A DNA stretch of 64,000 bases from Microvelia longipes (GCA_018340805.1 JACMZG010001870.1:49661115-49725114); one strand, 5' to 3'; shown: positions 9,812 to 21,480, numbered from the stretch's first letter. The notes: a model not told the origin generated them from the sequence alone. A program made the numbers and translations.

Positions 9812-9940
9812 GATAGGAGAATGTTAGGAAAATGTTAAAAGAATGTTAGGAGTTAGGAAAATGTTAGAAAATTAGGAAAATGTTAGGAAAATGTTAGGAA
9901 AAAGTTAGGAGAATGTTAGGAAAATGTTAGGAAACGTCTT
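9812..9940. repeat. Subterminal 11-bp minisatellite, right arm
   Basis: Inverted counterpart of 8810-8955, based on TGTTAGGAAAA, with independent copy-number changes. Confidence 0.85.
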
Positions 9941-9955
9941 TGAATACGGGCCTAA

Positions 9956-10556
9956 ATAACAAGTTGTGAGGCTATTACTAGGTTATAAGCGTATCTGGTA
10001 ACTTAAGAGAGGAGTGGATTACGGAGGCACGCATTTCATAGAAAATTCGCCCGACTTGCCGACCTCAGCCCAGAATTTTTAACATTCGAAAAAAAGTTTT
10101 TAGTTACTTAGCAGACTAAGCTGAGTCCACTGCCAATAAAGTTTTCTTTCTCTGAAACCTTGTATTTCACCACAAATAATATTTATTTTTCTTTAATGCA
10201 TCCCGCATTTTTCTATAATACATCCTTGATATTTTTAACAATTATTATTTTTGCATAATATTCCAAACGGTTCTAATAAGACTCAGCTGCTAAGACAAAA
10301 CGTTATAAAAACTAACGCCCTGAACCTATCGATAATTCTACTACCCCAATAAATTATTTAATTAAATCTTACTATTTTGCTGTGAATAAGAACAGTACTC
10401 ACCTGAAACAAACCAAAATTAATTAATTATTAAAAAAATGAACAAATAAATAATTAAAATGCTAATAAATTAAATAATAATACACGTTATACATACATGT
10501 TACACAATTAATAAACAAATAATTGATTTATATATAAATTATAAAACAATTTTTAC
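9956..10556. other. AT-rich DNA with small repeat pieces
   Basis: 10030-10080 resembles part of R2 in reverse (AAATTCGCCCGAC, 'cagaattttt'). 10368-10433 is shared with 48481-48540 and contains a consensus-like splice donor on the minus strand (TTTCAG|GTGAGT at about 10397-10408). No gene. Confidence 0.5.
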
Positions 10557-11245
10557 TTTTCTTCATTTATACTGTAGGTATATAGGAAAAGTATTGTGTT
10601 AGCAAAAAGATCCGAAACCGGGAAGAAACCGGATTATCCATTTCAGGCGTTTTTAAGGCTTCCTGAGTGGTTTTTGCTAAGTTATCTATCTGTATCTGTA
10701 TGTGTGTGTGTGTGTGTGTTTGTGTGTGTCTGTTATCATCGTAGCGCCCAGTGTATTTATGCTAGAGAGTTGAAAATTAGTATAAAAATCAGTCTACCTC
10801 TGCAGTTGTGGTATTCGGAAAATAATTTTGTTTATGACGTCATTAACCCGCAATTATGACTAAGCAAAAATTTCCAAAATTCATAAAACGCGGAAAAAAT
10901 GATGCGATCAAATTGAGATTAAGGACGCATGTGACTATGCATAAGACTAACATATTCGCTAAATTTTATCTGCATCTGCATTAGTTTAATTTTTATTGAA
11001 TGACTTGTGTACGTGTTGTAAAAAAATTGGGAAATGGTCTAATTGAGTTGAAATTTAGTAAAAGTGTATATTATTACGTAATAAATAAGTATACTAAGTA
11101 TCGTTTTAATACGACAAGTATATCTATGGTTTTTGTTGGATGATAAAAATTAAGGAGCATTGAGCGCGTGGTCAGTACTGTATTGATACTGAATCCGATG
11201 TAATGAGTACAAGTTCCGAGGTACCCTGTACCCGATTTTTTATTT
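10557..11245 (+). repeat. Repeat R1, full-length copy (reference, plus)
   Basis: Runs from the 5' hairpin ('ggtatataggaaaagtattg') through 'gatccgaaaccgggaagaaa', a (TG)n stretch at 10700-10730, 'agtgtatttatgctaga', the CRE-like palindrome TGACGTCA at 10835-10842, 'aaaacgcggaaaaaatgatg', 'tgacttgtgtacg', 'tttttgttggatgat' and the end 'gtaccctgtacccgatttttt'. The GCGAAGCGAG block is missing here. An open frame at 10596-10859 is a translation of the repeat. Confidence 0.85.
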
Positions 11246-12121
11246 AAATTCTTATCACAGCTACAACGAAACTGTAGCTTACTGATTCAACTGAAATTAA
11301 TTTCGAATGTAAGTCATGACAAAAGAAACAGTTCAGCGACTGCATTTTCTGGCTTAGATTTAAAATGAGGCTAACCAGAGGCTTAGTCCCCCCTTTCCCA
11401 ACCCCAAATTCTTAAAAAGTTTCCGTTCGTAATTTGGTTTTTTAATTGGAAATAATTTTATGCATTTTAAGCTTGTACAAAGTTTTTTTCCCCGAGGAAA
11501 ATCTACTTGGTTTGATGAGAAAGCATTATATTAGACAAAAAATAAATACAGAGAGTAGAGAAAGAATATTTTATGTAATAAGCTGAGACAGCATGAGTAC
11601 TTGGCCTTTATCCATTATAAAGAAATTCGTAAATTGAAAGTACTGAATGGTAAGCCTATGATTTTTCATAGTGAAGAAATTATAGATGAGGAAGAAGTCT
11701 AGAGAGAGCATTTCTGTACGGTGGCGCTCTAACAGGCATATGTGGATTTCATAACAACTACCTTCAAATACGACGTATCTTACCTTCAATATAAATGTAA
11801 AAAATTCTTGGCCTAATTTTAAATTGAAAATTCGTAAAAAATTCCAACCAGCGGTGTTTTTAATAGTTAAAAATAAAATAGTTGATCATATAACTAGGCA
11901 GTAAAGTGGCATTTTAACGCTGATGAAATTAGATTATTAATTTGCAATAGCATATACTTTGCCAACACATAGGAATTAACTTTTGCTCCAAGTGGTGGTT
12001 TTACATAGGATTATAATAAAGCAGGGTTTTCATAGTTGAATAGTGGAGCAGAGTACTGCGTAGGTCCTGATAAAAATCATATAACTATATATACTATAAT
12101 CATAACTATAATCATATATAC
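11246..12121. other. Unassigned DNA
   Basis: AT-rich. An open frame on the minus strand at 11571-11789 (72 codons) has no recognisable motif and unremarkable composition. No repeat structure seen. Confidence 0.4.
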
Positions 12122-12562
12122 CAAGGATCTTGAATAAAGGGGCTGAGGCATTAAGGAATTTTTCTGACCCCATGGAAGTTTTAGGAGATAAAGAAATAGA
12201 AGCAAACATACCTTCCCCTTGGTTATAATGAAAAAAAGGCGCCAAACGCAGGTTATGTAGCAAGGTTGTCGAGTTCGCTTCTCGACTTTCTTCAGTGCTT
12301 CTCGTGATTGTTATTGATACATTTGTGGTGCTTGTTAAGTTATTTGTGCTTATTTAATTTTAAATTATGGACTATACTTTGTCACTTCAGTGAGTGATAA
12401 TTTAAGCGTGTTTTGTTATAACCTTCTCAAGCATTAACAATGGGAAACCATTGAGAGGTAAGTTTGTCTTTAAAATTTAAGACCTGCGCTGTTATAAGAA
12501 TACTCTATTTTTTGGTTTTCGATGGTGCCACTTTTTTGCATGGGCTTTACTCAAGATCCTTG
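12122..12562 (+). mobile_element. T3 transposon, second copy (441 bp)
   Basis: Same ends (CAAGGATCTTGAATAAAGGG and its inverse TCAAGATCCTTG) and same interior as 7761-8274, with about 70 bp less near the right end. No target duplication can be recognised. Confidence 0.8.
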
Positions 12563-12689
12563 ACTTTTATTTACACATAAATCCAATATAAAAGACACAC
12601 AATGAAATAAAATTATGCATTAATCCTCACATACTAAAAAGTATTCGCGTCAAATTTTAACCCGATTAGAGCAATCAATCTATAAAATT

Positions 12690-13235
12690 ATAGAACAGAC
12701 TGGAGATCAGGATCAAGGAAATGGAGATCAGGATCAAGGAAATATAAATTATAGAACAGACTGGAGATCAGGATCAAGGAAATATAAATTATAGAACAGA
12801 CTGGAGATCAGGATCAAGGATTATAGATGAGATCAATCAAGGAAATATAAATTATAGAACAGACTGGAGATCAGGATCAAGAATCAGACTGGAGATCAAA
12901 GGAAATATAAATTATAGAACAGACTGGAGATCAGGATCAAGGAACAGACTCAGGATCAAGGAAATATAAATTATAGAACAGACTGGAGATCAGGATCAAG
13001 GAAATGACTGGAGATCAGGGATCAAGGAAATATAAATTATAGAACAGACTGGAGATCAGGATCAAGGAAATATAAATTATAGAACAGACTGGAGATCAGG
13101 ATCAAGGAAATATAAATTATAGAACACACTGGAGATCAGGATCAAGGAAATATAAATTATAGAACAGACTGGAGATCAGGATCAAGGAAATATAAATTAT
13201 AGAACACACTGGAGATCAGGATCAAGGAGATATAA
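12690..13235. repeat. 40-bp minisatellite
   Basis: Tandem units of 'ggaaatataaattatagaac' followed by 'agactggagatcaggatcaa'. Several units are truncated to the GATCAGGATCAAGG half, indicating slippage or unequal exchange. About a dozen units. Confidence 0.95.
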
Positions 13236-13737
13236 ATATAAATTATACAACGTTTAACAGTTATTTTTATTTTTAAACGCTTAAAAGGGTTTCAGTTTTA
13301 TTTTTATTTGATTTGTTCTTATTTTTTGTAAATACTTAAAAATTTGAAACACACTTAATAGGTATGTTTCAGTTTTATTATTGATACGTGTCATTGTTTT
13401 ATTATTTTTGTCAAGTACAAAATAATGTACTCACATTTGTGACAGTGAGTTCCACAAAAAAACAATAGATAGCAAAATATTAAAATAAATTATGAAACTT
13501 TTATTTTGTACCCAGGTACAACATACGTTCGTCACATAAAATATAACGATAATAAAAGAGAGTATTGAAGTAATTATCCACCTTATCCACAGCACAAGGC
13601 TAACGCCTTAAAGTGGATAATAATCCAAAATCATTAATACTTTGTAACTAAGAATTTTTTTTTACTATTTGTTTTTTTATTTACTGAAGTATGTATGTAT
13701 TTGTTTGATTAAATAAATAAAATTGTTTCTTGGTAAA
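13236..13737. other. AT-rich DNA, no feature recognised
   Basis: Contains a weak inverted repeat around 'aaggctaacgcctta' (13596-13610). No gene. Confidence 0.4.
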
Positions 13738-13866
13738 AACCAATCAGAAGGTCCTAAAACTACCTCAAATGTATAATCTAGTTGAAATTTCTGTTTAGAA
13801 TTTTTAGTGGGAAACACAATTCTTTTCCTATATGCCTGCGGTTAAATGAAGGAAAGAAAAAAATGA
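13738..13866 (-). repeat. Repeat R1, 5'-end fragment
   Basis: Reverse-orientation R1 start: 'aaggtcctaaaactacctcaaa', 'cacaattcttttcctatatgcc', 'aaatgaaggaaag'. Truncated inward. Confidence 0.7.
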
Positions 13867-14469
13867 CTATAGAAAAGTATATCTTTTTTTAACTACTAAC
13901 TTTATATACTGATACTACTGATAATAAGAAAGGCGGATCACTGGGGATCTTAAGTAATGTTGCCACCCTAACAATATACAATTTTCTTATAAAAAAGTTG
14001 GCAATACTTCCGATTGCTGAATTATTATGTTCTATTATTAAATAATGAATGATTATTCATTAAATAGTCAAATAAATATCGGTGCATTACAATTTTTTAA
14101 GCATTTTAAATTGTAGTTTAACGTTTTTAATTAAAATTATATTAAAAGTAGTCTTCGTCAACTAAATGTAGATTTTTGAATTCCGCTACCCTTTTACCGC
14201 CCTCTAAGACCGGTTTTATTAAATAATCAGTTTTATTAATATTTGTTCTTTACGATCTTCCTTCATTAATGGTCATTTATGACACATATTTAAAATAATG
14301 TTTTGTTGTCAGGTTGGTATCCCAAATTATGACCAACAGTCAACCGGCTTTCGTGTTATCAGTAAAATTACATTGTGTTTACGGTCATATGCAACATGGT
14401 CATATTATGTACTTTAATAATATCGATACCACAAACTTTATCAGTCACAGAAGTATTATTGAATTTATG
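13867..14469. other. Unassigned AT-rich DNA
   Basis: A GTTGCCACCCTA motif near 13962 resembles a hAT end, but no partner end was found. No gene. Confidence 0.4.
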
Positions 14470-14998
14470 AGTCACCAGTGGTTAAGGTGCGCGGCCAATA
14501 CACATAATGAATGGACTTCAGTCATAGGTTCAATTCCAGCAAGGGCCTCTAGGATTTTTATGAGAGGGATAAAAATTCTGCGTACCACGTCCTTCAGAAG
14601 GGACGTAAAGGCTCGAGGTCGACGACGACTCTCGTCGTCGACGAGGTTCGTAAGGTCTCGAGCCTGTGCGTTGTCAGGTACTCGTTAAAGATCCCTTACC
14701 CTAAATGAAACTGGGTATAGGCAAAATTTAGGACCCTCATTGTAGATTCATTATAATTCTATACTGTTTCTGCCTTGTAGTTTAAAGTGTGTGGGTTTGG
14801 TTTAACAGTGAGAGCACGTGTTGTTCCCAGTTTTCATTATACTCTAATAGTCAGAGAAAATATGTATGATTGCTTGAAAAAGCATGAGAGGAACCATAGA
14901 AATTCAGGGCTCTTCTGTCTAGAATAGAGGAAATATACCTACACTTGAAATTAAAAGGAGTAGAACACTATCTTAGGGAGCTTTTTCTGTCTGTAAAC
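14470..14998 (+). mobile_element. tRNA-derived SINE, family S1 (diverged full-length copy)
   Basis: The head has an A-box-like CCAGTGGTTAAGGTGCGCGG and a B-box-like GGTTCAATTCC (14527-14537). The body is shared with 47548-47926 in reverse and 43035-43290: 'gggcctctaggatttttatgagaggg', 'cgtgccctcc'-type sequence, 'gatcccttaccctaaatgaa' and 'gtagaacactatctt'. A 124-codon open frame across this region is the SINE read through and not a gene. The inner block at 14605-14665 carries a GAGGTCGACGACGA...TCGTCGTCGACG palindrome peculiar to this copy. Confidence 0.75.
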
Positions 14999-15735
14999 TT
15001 AATTCTTTCCTGACTTCACGATAAAACTTAATAAAATCATACTTAAAATACTTAATTTTGGTGACAGTACCAATTCTATCAAAGCTCTGAAAATCGGGGG
15101 TGGAGGACAAATTTCTTTTAGAATACTTGCTTTCTTGCTCTACCGCCTTTCTTGACTACTACTACATTTGCCATTTCCTAAATCGACCCAAAGAAAATTG
15201 GCTAAAAAGAGTTATTTTGTTAGAATCATGTCAGCAATTTCCAACAATTTTTTTTCACTTTCATAAGCGTTCTTACAGGACTTTCACACTTCAAATTTTA
15301 AATGTTTCAACAATTAGCTTTCCACGTCTCCTTTTAATTCAAATATCTAAATTTTAGAATTTCCCCTCTCCTGCTTTACTTGCCCCTTTTAAAGTTAATT
15401 ACAATATATATCATTGTCGTTTCATAATCCACAAGGAGGGGGTAAAACTAATTCTTCCCCTTGCAAGGGGGGCAAATCCAAATGAAAATAAATGCGTTGC
15501 TAATGCCCGGCATTATTAACAAAGCTTGTTTGGAGTAATAAATTTCCAACATATTCTAATGCTAGCAGACCTGCCAGTGCTGTGTTAGTTTGATAATTAT
15601 GTTTAATAGTGGGTCAATATGTTGCAAGTCTGCAACATACACTCTACTCTAGGAGCTTTTAGCATGTTATATATAAACTAATATTTGTTATTTTAAGCAT
15701 ATTAGTACTTGTATGTTACTTGACTTTCATAAGGT
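14999..15735. other. Unassigned DNA
   Basis: An 85-codon open frame at 15100-15357 has no recognisable domain. No repeats identified. Confidence 0.4.
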
Positions 15736-15812
15736 ACAAACATTGATGAACTGAAAATTACTCAATGACCGATGACGAGTTGAAAATTACTCAATGACTG
15801 ATAATGAACTGA
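15736..15812. repeat. Short tandem repeat (about 30 bp, 3 units)
   Basis: Units of 'gatgaactgaaaattactca' plus 'atgaccgat', with variants, at 15744, 15774 and 15804. Confidence 0.7.
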
Positions 15813-15814
15813 AA

Positions 15815-15995
15815 ATTAGCTGTCAGCCAAAAATTGCTATGGTATTTTTAAATTTAAATATAGAAATATAATCGGTTATTTTTGGAAAGCTATTGGGGTT
15901 AGTTCATGAGTTGTCCGCACCGATCCGCCGCAGCGCTAATTTTTAGTAGCTTGCGAAAATCGAACTAAACTTTTCCTCATTTAAGTTAACCCTTC
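15815..15995 (+). repeat. Dispersed repeat shared with 53263-53447
   Basis: The copies share 'attggggttagttcatga', 'ttgtccgcaccg', 'tccgccgcagcgcta', 'tttttagtagcttgcga' and 'aacttttcctcatttaagtt' at roughly 90% identity. Class unknown; the GC-rich CCGCCGCAGCGC block stands out. Confidence 0.8.
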
Positions 15996-16974
15996 CTGGT
16001 CTGGACCCAGGGCAAGTAACCTTGGTTACCTTAATTGGTTACTTCACGGGCAAGTGAATTTTTCGCTCTTATTTTGGCATTAATTAAATGGGTCAAATAC
16101 ATTGCTTGATCAAGAGGTCCCTCTGTCTAATTTAGAGAAACAAATTATCAGAATTAAAGCTTTTAATAACTAGTTATAAATCTCATCTCATGAATCAGTA
16201 GTTTATAGAAGCTGTTTCAAATTAAACTCCAAAATATTTATTTATTAATCGTATCAGAACTAATTTCGATCCATAAACAACAAACTCACCGAGCTTGAAT
16301 CAAAACGAGCCATGCTCTGATAAACGTTAACTCCAATACCCTAGTTGTTTATTAAAATTTGTCAGATTTTCACAATTTGCCTTTGTGATGAATAGTTTTG
16401 ATCTGTTAGTAAGTTTCTAAACTGTTTACATGACAGATGAGTTTAAAGTTTTCGCCTGACCTCTGATGTTGGAAGGAGCAAGTTTGTAACCTGTCAGTTG
16501 CCCCCAACACTCCTCCGAATAGTTTGCCCCCAGACATACCGCTGTCATGTTACATGATCCTATCTCGATTCAAACTTATAACCTTGTTCTGTTCTGCATT
16601 AGAGTTTCAAATATTACAGTTATGGTTCATAATTAACGTCAAGGAAACATTTTGATGAATTAAATTCATTTCATCGATATAATCAGAGTATTATTGAACA
16701 AATCCTTGGGATAATACAGCAATAGTGGAGTGGATATCGAATAGAGACAAAGAAGTCTCTCCAAAATAAGTTAACAAAGTTACAAGCTTAACTGGCCTTA
16801 TTTTGCCATATTTGCGGACAATCATCTAAAAGTAATAAAAAACAGGTCTTCGGCCTCTAGGCTGTTAAGTGGCGTCGTTGCCGGGAACCGCTTCGCAGCC
16901 ACATGATTGTTATCCTACATCAGTTCGTCATATTAAAGGTTTATATAAGTGGCATGCTGCCACGATATAAGCCA
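15996..16974. other. Unassigned DNA with one PLE-like fragment
   Basis: 16744-16762 (GAGACAAAGAAGTCTCTCC) resembles the terminus of the palindromic element at 45251-45581. The GC-rich stretch 16855-16905 contains 'ttgccgggaaccgcttcgc', of unknown origin. No gene. Confidence 0.45.
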
Positions 16975-17165
16975 ATTTCCAAATGTAAATAAATAAATAA
17001 ATAACCATTTATTGCACATCACACAAATAATTAATTACAATAATAAATTATCACAAATATACATTATTAGTATTATAACTTACATACTAGTTTTATAAAT
17101 TTCCCTTATGTGCAATTCGGCATTACGCCGTGGTGCCTCTTGCCAAACGTAATAATAAAAAAACG
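16975..17165 (-). mobile_element. Retroposon 3' end with (TTTA)n tail
   Basis: On the minus strand the sequence runs 'ggcaagaggcaccacggcgt', 'gtgtgatgtgcaataaatgg' and a TTATTTATTTA tail. A tetranucleotide tail after a short 3' UTR is typical of LINE/SINE 3' ends. Its last 19 bp are shared with 28108-28140. The source element is not identified. Confidence 0.5.
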
Positions 17166-17279
17166 TGATTGTTTACATTATTTTTTCCATGTCAATCAAT
17201 AAAACCGGACCTAATACTGATAATAGATTGAAACTTTGTTAACCAAACAGTACATGTGTAGAAGCTTGTTCTAAACACT

Positions 17280-17487
17280 TCATGAATATTTGCGATTTTT
17301 TGAAATGTTTTTAGGTTCATTATTGTGGGTTGATGACGTCACACATATTTCTTAAACGTTAGGGATCTGGACATTAACAAGGTTGATTTTTGTAATCAGT
17401 TTCATTTCGATCCGAGAGAGCGTTCAGAAGTTATTATGACCCATAAAAACCACTAGGAACAAAAATCTCGTACATACACACAGACAT

Positions 17488-17583
<96 letters not shown>

Positions 17584-17838
17584 AATATATACCTATATAT
17601 TTATTGTTGTCCTAATTTAGGACAACATTAAAGCTAAATTTTAACGCGATTCAAACATTTACAATTGATAAAACGAACACAAATACACAAAGACAGACAA
17701 CTTTGTAAAAACGACTCAGGAGGTCTTAAAGCACCTGGAACTAATAATTCAGGTAAAATTCTAGTTTTGGATATCTTTTGTGCAAACGTAATACTTTTCC
17801 TATATCCACCGTACCCCCCCCCCTTCCCCAACACTATA
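17280..17838 (-). repeat. Repeat R1 variant with (TA)n insertion
   Basis: Carries TGACGTCA at 17334-17341, 'aggttgatttttgtaatcagtttcatttcgatc', a (TA)n tract (17492-17582), 'caggaggtcttaaagcacctgg', and 'gtaatacttttcctatatcc' at its start. A related plus-strand piece lies at 21840-22010. Confidence 0.65.
17492..17582. repeat. (TA)n microsatellite
   Basis: About 90 bp of pure TA, inside the R1 variant. Confidence 0.97.
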
Positions 17839-18014
17839 TTGCGGGATTAGTCTAAATATTTTTTATTGAATTAGCTTACTACGCTAATGATTATTCGTAT
17901 TCAAAGGATGCGAATAACCAATGAATCATAAACCATGTACAGTGTGATTTACAGATTTTACCTAAATAACCCGCACTTTTATAGGAGAACAGCGAGCCTT
18001 AAGTTTTCCCGCTA

Positions 18015-18475
18015 AACCCTTTTATGTTGTCCTTATGTTAATAATCCTTATGTTTTATGCTTATGTTTTATGCTTATGTTATGTTAATCCTTATGTTTTT
18101 GCTTATGTTACGTTAATCCTTATGTTTTATGCTTATGTTATGTTAATCCTTATGTTTTATACTTATGTTATGTTAATCCTTATATTTTATGCTTATGTTA
18201 TGTTTTATCTTATGTTATGTTAATCCTTGTTTTATGCTTATGTTATGTTAATCCTTGTGTTTTATACTTATGTTATGTTAATCCTTATGTTTTATGCTTA
18301 TGTTATGTTAATCCTTGTGTTTTATACTTATGTTATGTTAATCCTTATATTTTATGCTTATGTTATGTTAATCCTTATATTTTATGCTTATGTTATGTTA
18401 ATCCTTATGTTTTATCTTATGTTATGTTAATCCTTGTTTTATGCTTATGTTATGGTATTTTAATCCTTATGTGTT
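18015..18475. repeat. 30-bp minisatellite
   Basis: Units of TTATGTTATGTTAATCCTTA plus TGTTTTATGC with small length variants. Open frames in two plus-strand frames (LCYVNPYV-type repeats) arise because the unit length is a multiple of three. Confidence 0.95.
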
Positions 18476-18718
18476 ATCCTCTGATGTCAGAGAACATATT
18501 TTTTTGCTAAAATTGACTCTATCGAGCACATTTTAAAAATTTTGACAGAGAATTAATAGACTTGTTTGTTCGCCTATGCCTGGTATTTAGAGGGGGAATA
18601 AATCCCGGAGGATCCTTTAACCTTCAAATGTAAGTTTGAAAATAAGTCATATTTTTTGAAAATCTAAGAAATAAATGAATGCCTTTCATCTTTCATTCGC
18701 TGTTTTATTATTTTTCAA

Positions 18719-19040
18719 ATTAATAAAACAGCATAACTTCAGCAAGCGCAGTGGAATTTTCTTCAATAATATCAACACCAACAACGTTTTTGCACTAAAT
18801 TTAAACTTTATTAAGCAGAGCTGGTTTTCGGCAATAATGCCATCAACAGTGCCGTGGTGGGATGTTAAATCTTTTAAGACATGAATGTTGTGGGATGTTG
18901 AGTCAGATTCCATGAATTGAAAGACTCAACATCCCACCACGGCACGGTAGATGGCATTATTGCCTAAAGCCGGCTCTGCAAAATATAGTTTAAATTTAGT
19001 GGAAAGACGTTGTTGGTGTTGATATTATTAATAAAACAGC
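18719..19040. mobile_element. Foldback element with 14-bp flanking direct repeats
   Basis: Arms at about 18766-18866 and 18928-19027 are inverted (GTGCCGTGGTGGGATGTT on one side and its complement on the other; 'aatatcaacaccaacaacg' and its complement outside). The 14-bp sequence ATTAATAAAACAGC occurs at 18719-18732 and again at 19027-19040. No protein encoded. Confidence 0.7.
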
Positions 19041-19667
19041 CTTTAAAATTAATTTTTAGATAAAATCTGGATTAAACGTTCTGAGTTTATGGTGGTTTTG
19101 GTTATCAATGTGCTAAAGCGATGAACCTTTCTTAGATCAAGGGTCTAAAATTTTTTTTTGTTTAAGTACCCCTTAAATTAGACCAATACATTAGCGTACC
19201 TCCCTCCCCTTAGAATTTTAAAATATTTAAAACTCAAATATATCAATAACATTTTTCCTTTAAACCATACCAAAGGTTAGTTACCACCTAAAAGTGGATA
19301 TAAAAGTAAACGTTAGCCCACAAAAAAACATAAAAGCGAAGAAGATACTGTAAAACAATAACACACTATGGAACGAAATAATCACGTTAAAAAAGGACGA
19401 TAGTAAAATGAAAACTAAATCGATATCAAAGTAAAGTATAGGTTATCAAATTGAGTCGATATGTTTGGTGATAAGAATTAAAGAAGTAACAAAAGGCGGT
19501 ACAGAGAAGGAATGTTTATAGAACTATCTTAGTTATATTACATCCTGTTTTTTGGCGGCTTTTATTTAAGGCTTATCTTATCTGTTATACTGATTAGTTG
19601 GAATTTATAATTGATCCCTTTCTTTGATCTCTTTACACAAATCTTTTTCCAATAATTTTTTAATTTT
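19041..19667. other. Unassigned DNA
   Basis: AT-rich, no supported ORF. 19140-19210 ('tttaagtaccccttaaattagacc') resembles sequence near hAT (Charlie-like) ends but has no partner. Confidence 0.35.
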
Positions 19668-19800
19668 CCACATTTATACCGTAGGTGTATAGGAAAAGTA
19701 TTGTGTTTGCAAAAAAATCCGAAACCGGGATGAAACCAGAATTACCCGTTTCAGGCGTTTTTAAGGCCTCCTGAGTGGTTTTTTCAAAGTTGTCGGTCTC
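19668..19800 (+). repeat. Repeat R1, 5'-end fragment
   Basis: Well-conserved start: 'taggaaaagtattgtgtttg', 'tccgaaaccgggatgaaacc', 'ggcctcctgagtggtttttt'. Stops before the internal part. Confidence 0.8.
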
Positions 19801-20230
19801 CAGATTGATCACTCACCGATAATGATTTTATCCAATAGGGATGTTTTTCAAAATAACACAGACATTTACATCACACAAAACAATGACACATTTAACAGTC
19901 GTTTATTTAAATAAGCATGGTAAATTATACACTAGTAGATAATCTACCTTTATATGACTATTTAGACTTGTTGATACAGTAATATGACAAGGCAGTAACT
20001 GGGAATGTCAATTATTTACTTCATACAGGACAGTTAGAGGTAGACTAGAGGAATTCAACCTGTTAGTCCTAATATGTACCGAGCTTTCTGGTATTTCCAG
20101 GGGGTAAATCGCAATCAAATACTTGTTATATTGCGTATGTTAGTTACTCTCCCTAAAACCAAATTACAGATACATATCATACTAGAATAGTTTTCAAACT
20201 TAACCTTTCTTACTAATAAGTATAATGATC
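19801..20230. other. Unassigned DNA
   Basis: No ORF or repeat recognised between the R1 fragment and the satellite array. Confidence 0.35.
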
Positions 20231-21480
20231 AACTTTCAAAAACAATCCTACCATACTAGCATAACACAATGTTTCCAAAAACAATCCTACCATAATAGCA
20301 AAACACAATGCTTTTAAAACAATCCTACCATAATAGCAAAACACAATGTTTTCAAAAACAATCCTACCATAATAGCAAAACACAATGTTTTCAAAAACAA
20401 TCCTACCAAAATAGCGAAACACAGTGTTTTCAAAAACATTCCTACCATAATAGTGAAACACTATGTTTTCAAAAAAAGTCATGCCAAAATAGCGAAACAC
20501 TATGTTTTCAAAAACATTCCTACCATACTAGCATAAAAAAATGTTTACCAAAAACAATCCTACCATAATAGCGAAACACAATGTTTTCAAAAACAATCCT
20601 ACCATAATAGCAAAACACAATGTTTTTAAAAACAATCCTACCAAAATAGCAAACACATGCTTTTAAAAACAATCCTACCATAATAGCAAAACACAATGTT
20701 TTCAAAAACATTCCTACCATAATAGTGAAACACTATGTTTTCAAAAAAAGTCATGCCAAAATAGCGAAACACTATGTTTTCAAAAACATTCCTACCATAC
20801 TAGCATAAAAAAATGTTTACCAAAAACAATCAATAGAAACACAATGTTTTCAAAAAACAATCCTACCATAATAGCAAACACAATGTTTTAAAAACAATCC
20901 TACCAAAATAGCAAAACACAATGCTTTTAAAAACAATCCTACCATATATAATAGCGAAACACAATGTTTTCAAAAACAATCCTACCATAATAGCAAAACA
21001 CAATGTTTTCAAAAACAATCCTACCAAAATAGCAAAACACAATGCTTTTAAAAACAATCCTACTATAATAGCAAAACACAATGTTTTCAAAAACAATCCT
21101 ACCATAATAGCAAAACACAATGTTTTCAAAAACAATCCTACCATAATAGCAAAACACAATGCTTTTAAAAACAATCCTACCAAATAGCAAAACACAATGC
21201 TTTAAAAACAATCCTACCATATATAATAGCGAAACACAATGTTTTCAAAAACAATCCTACCATAATAGCAAAACACAATGTTTTCAAAAACAATCCTACC
21301 AAAATAGCAAAACACAATGCTTTTAAAAACAATCCTACTATAATAGCAAAACACAATGTTTTCAAAAGCAATTCTACCACCTACCATAGTAGCAAATCAA
21401 AATGTTTCCAAAACAATTCTACCATAAAAGCAAAACAAAATGTTTTTATAAACAATCCCACCACAGTAGCAAAACAAAAT
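20231..21480. repeat. 38/39-bp satellite array with higher-order structure
   Basis: About 32 units of CAATCCTACCATAATAGCAA plus AACACAATGTTTTCAAAAA. Multi-unit blocks recur: a roughly 118-bp block at 20431-20548 reappears at 20707-20829, and a roughly 175-bp block starting near 20923 reappears near 21200. Repeated open frames on both strands are artefacts of the 39-nt (13-codon) periodicity. A decayed outlying piece is at 21690-21800. Confidence 0.95.

Larger units (their letters stand above)
8790..9952. mobile_element. PIF/Harbinger-type element, deletion derivative (1163 bp)
   Basis: Ends are GGCCCGTATTCAAAGACG and its exact inverse, flanked by TAA on both sides (8787-8789 and 9953-9955), the 3-bp TWA duplication of PIF/Harbinger. 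The inverted arms are long: about 390 bp on the left (to 'tacctggatttacgacac...tttgtcgta') and 290 bp on the right (9660-9952). Each arm contains a subterminal minisatellite of about 11 bp based on TTTTCCTAACA. The interior encodes the first part of a Myb/SANT-like protein on the minus strand; no DDE nuclease remains. Confidence 0.85.

Noticed and set aside
14314..14688. 124-codon open frame on the plus strand
   Set aside because: It runs through the SINE S1 head and its palindromic insert; no protein-like pattern.
18035..18510. Repetitive open frames with LCYVNPYV-type repeats
   Set aside because: Translation of the 30-bp minisatellite.
20213..21380. Several overlapping open frames on both strands
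   Set aside because: All are produced by the 39-bp (13-codon) satellite period; no unique protein sequence.
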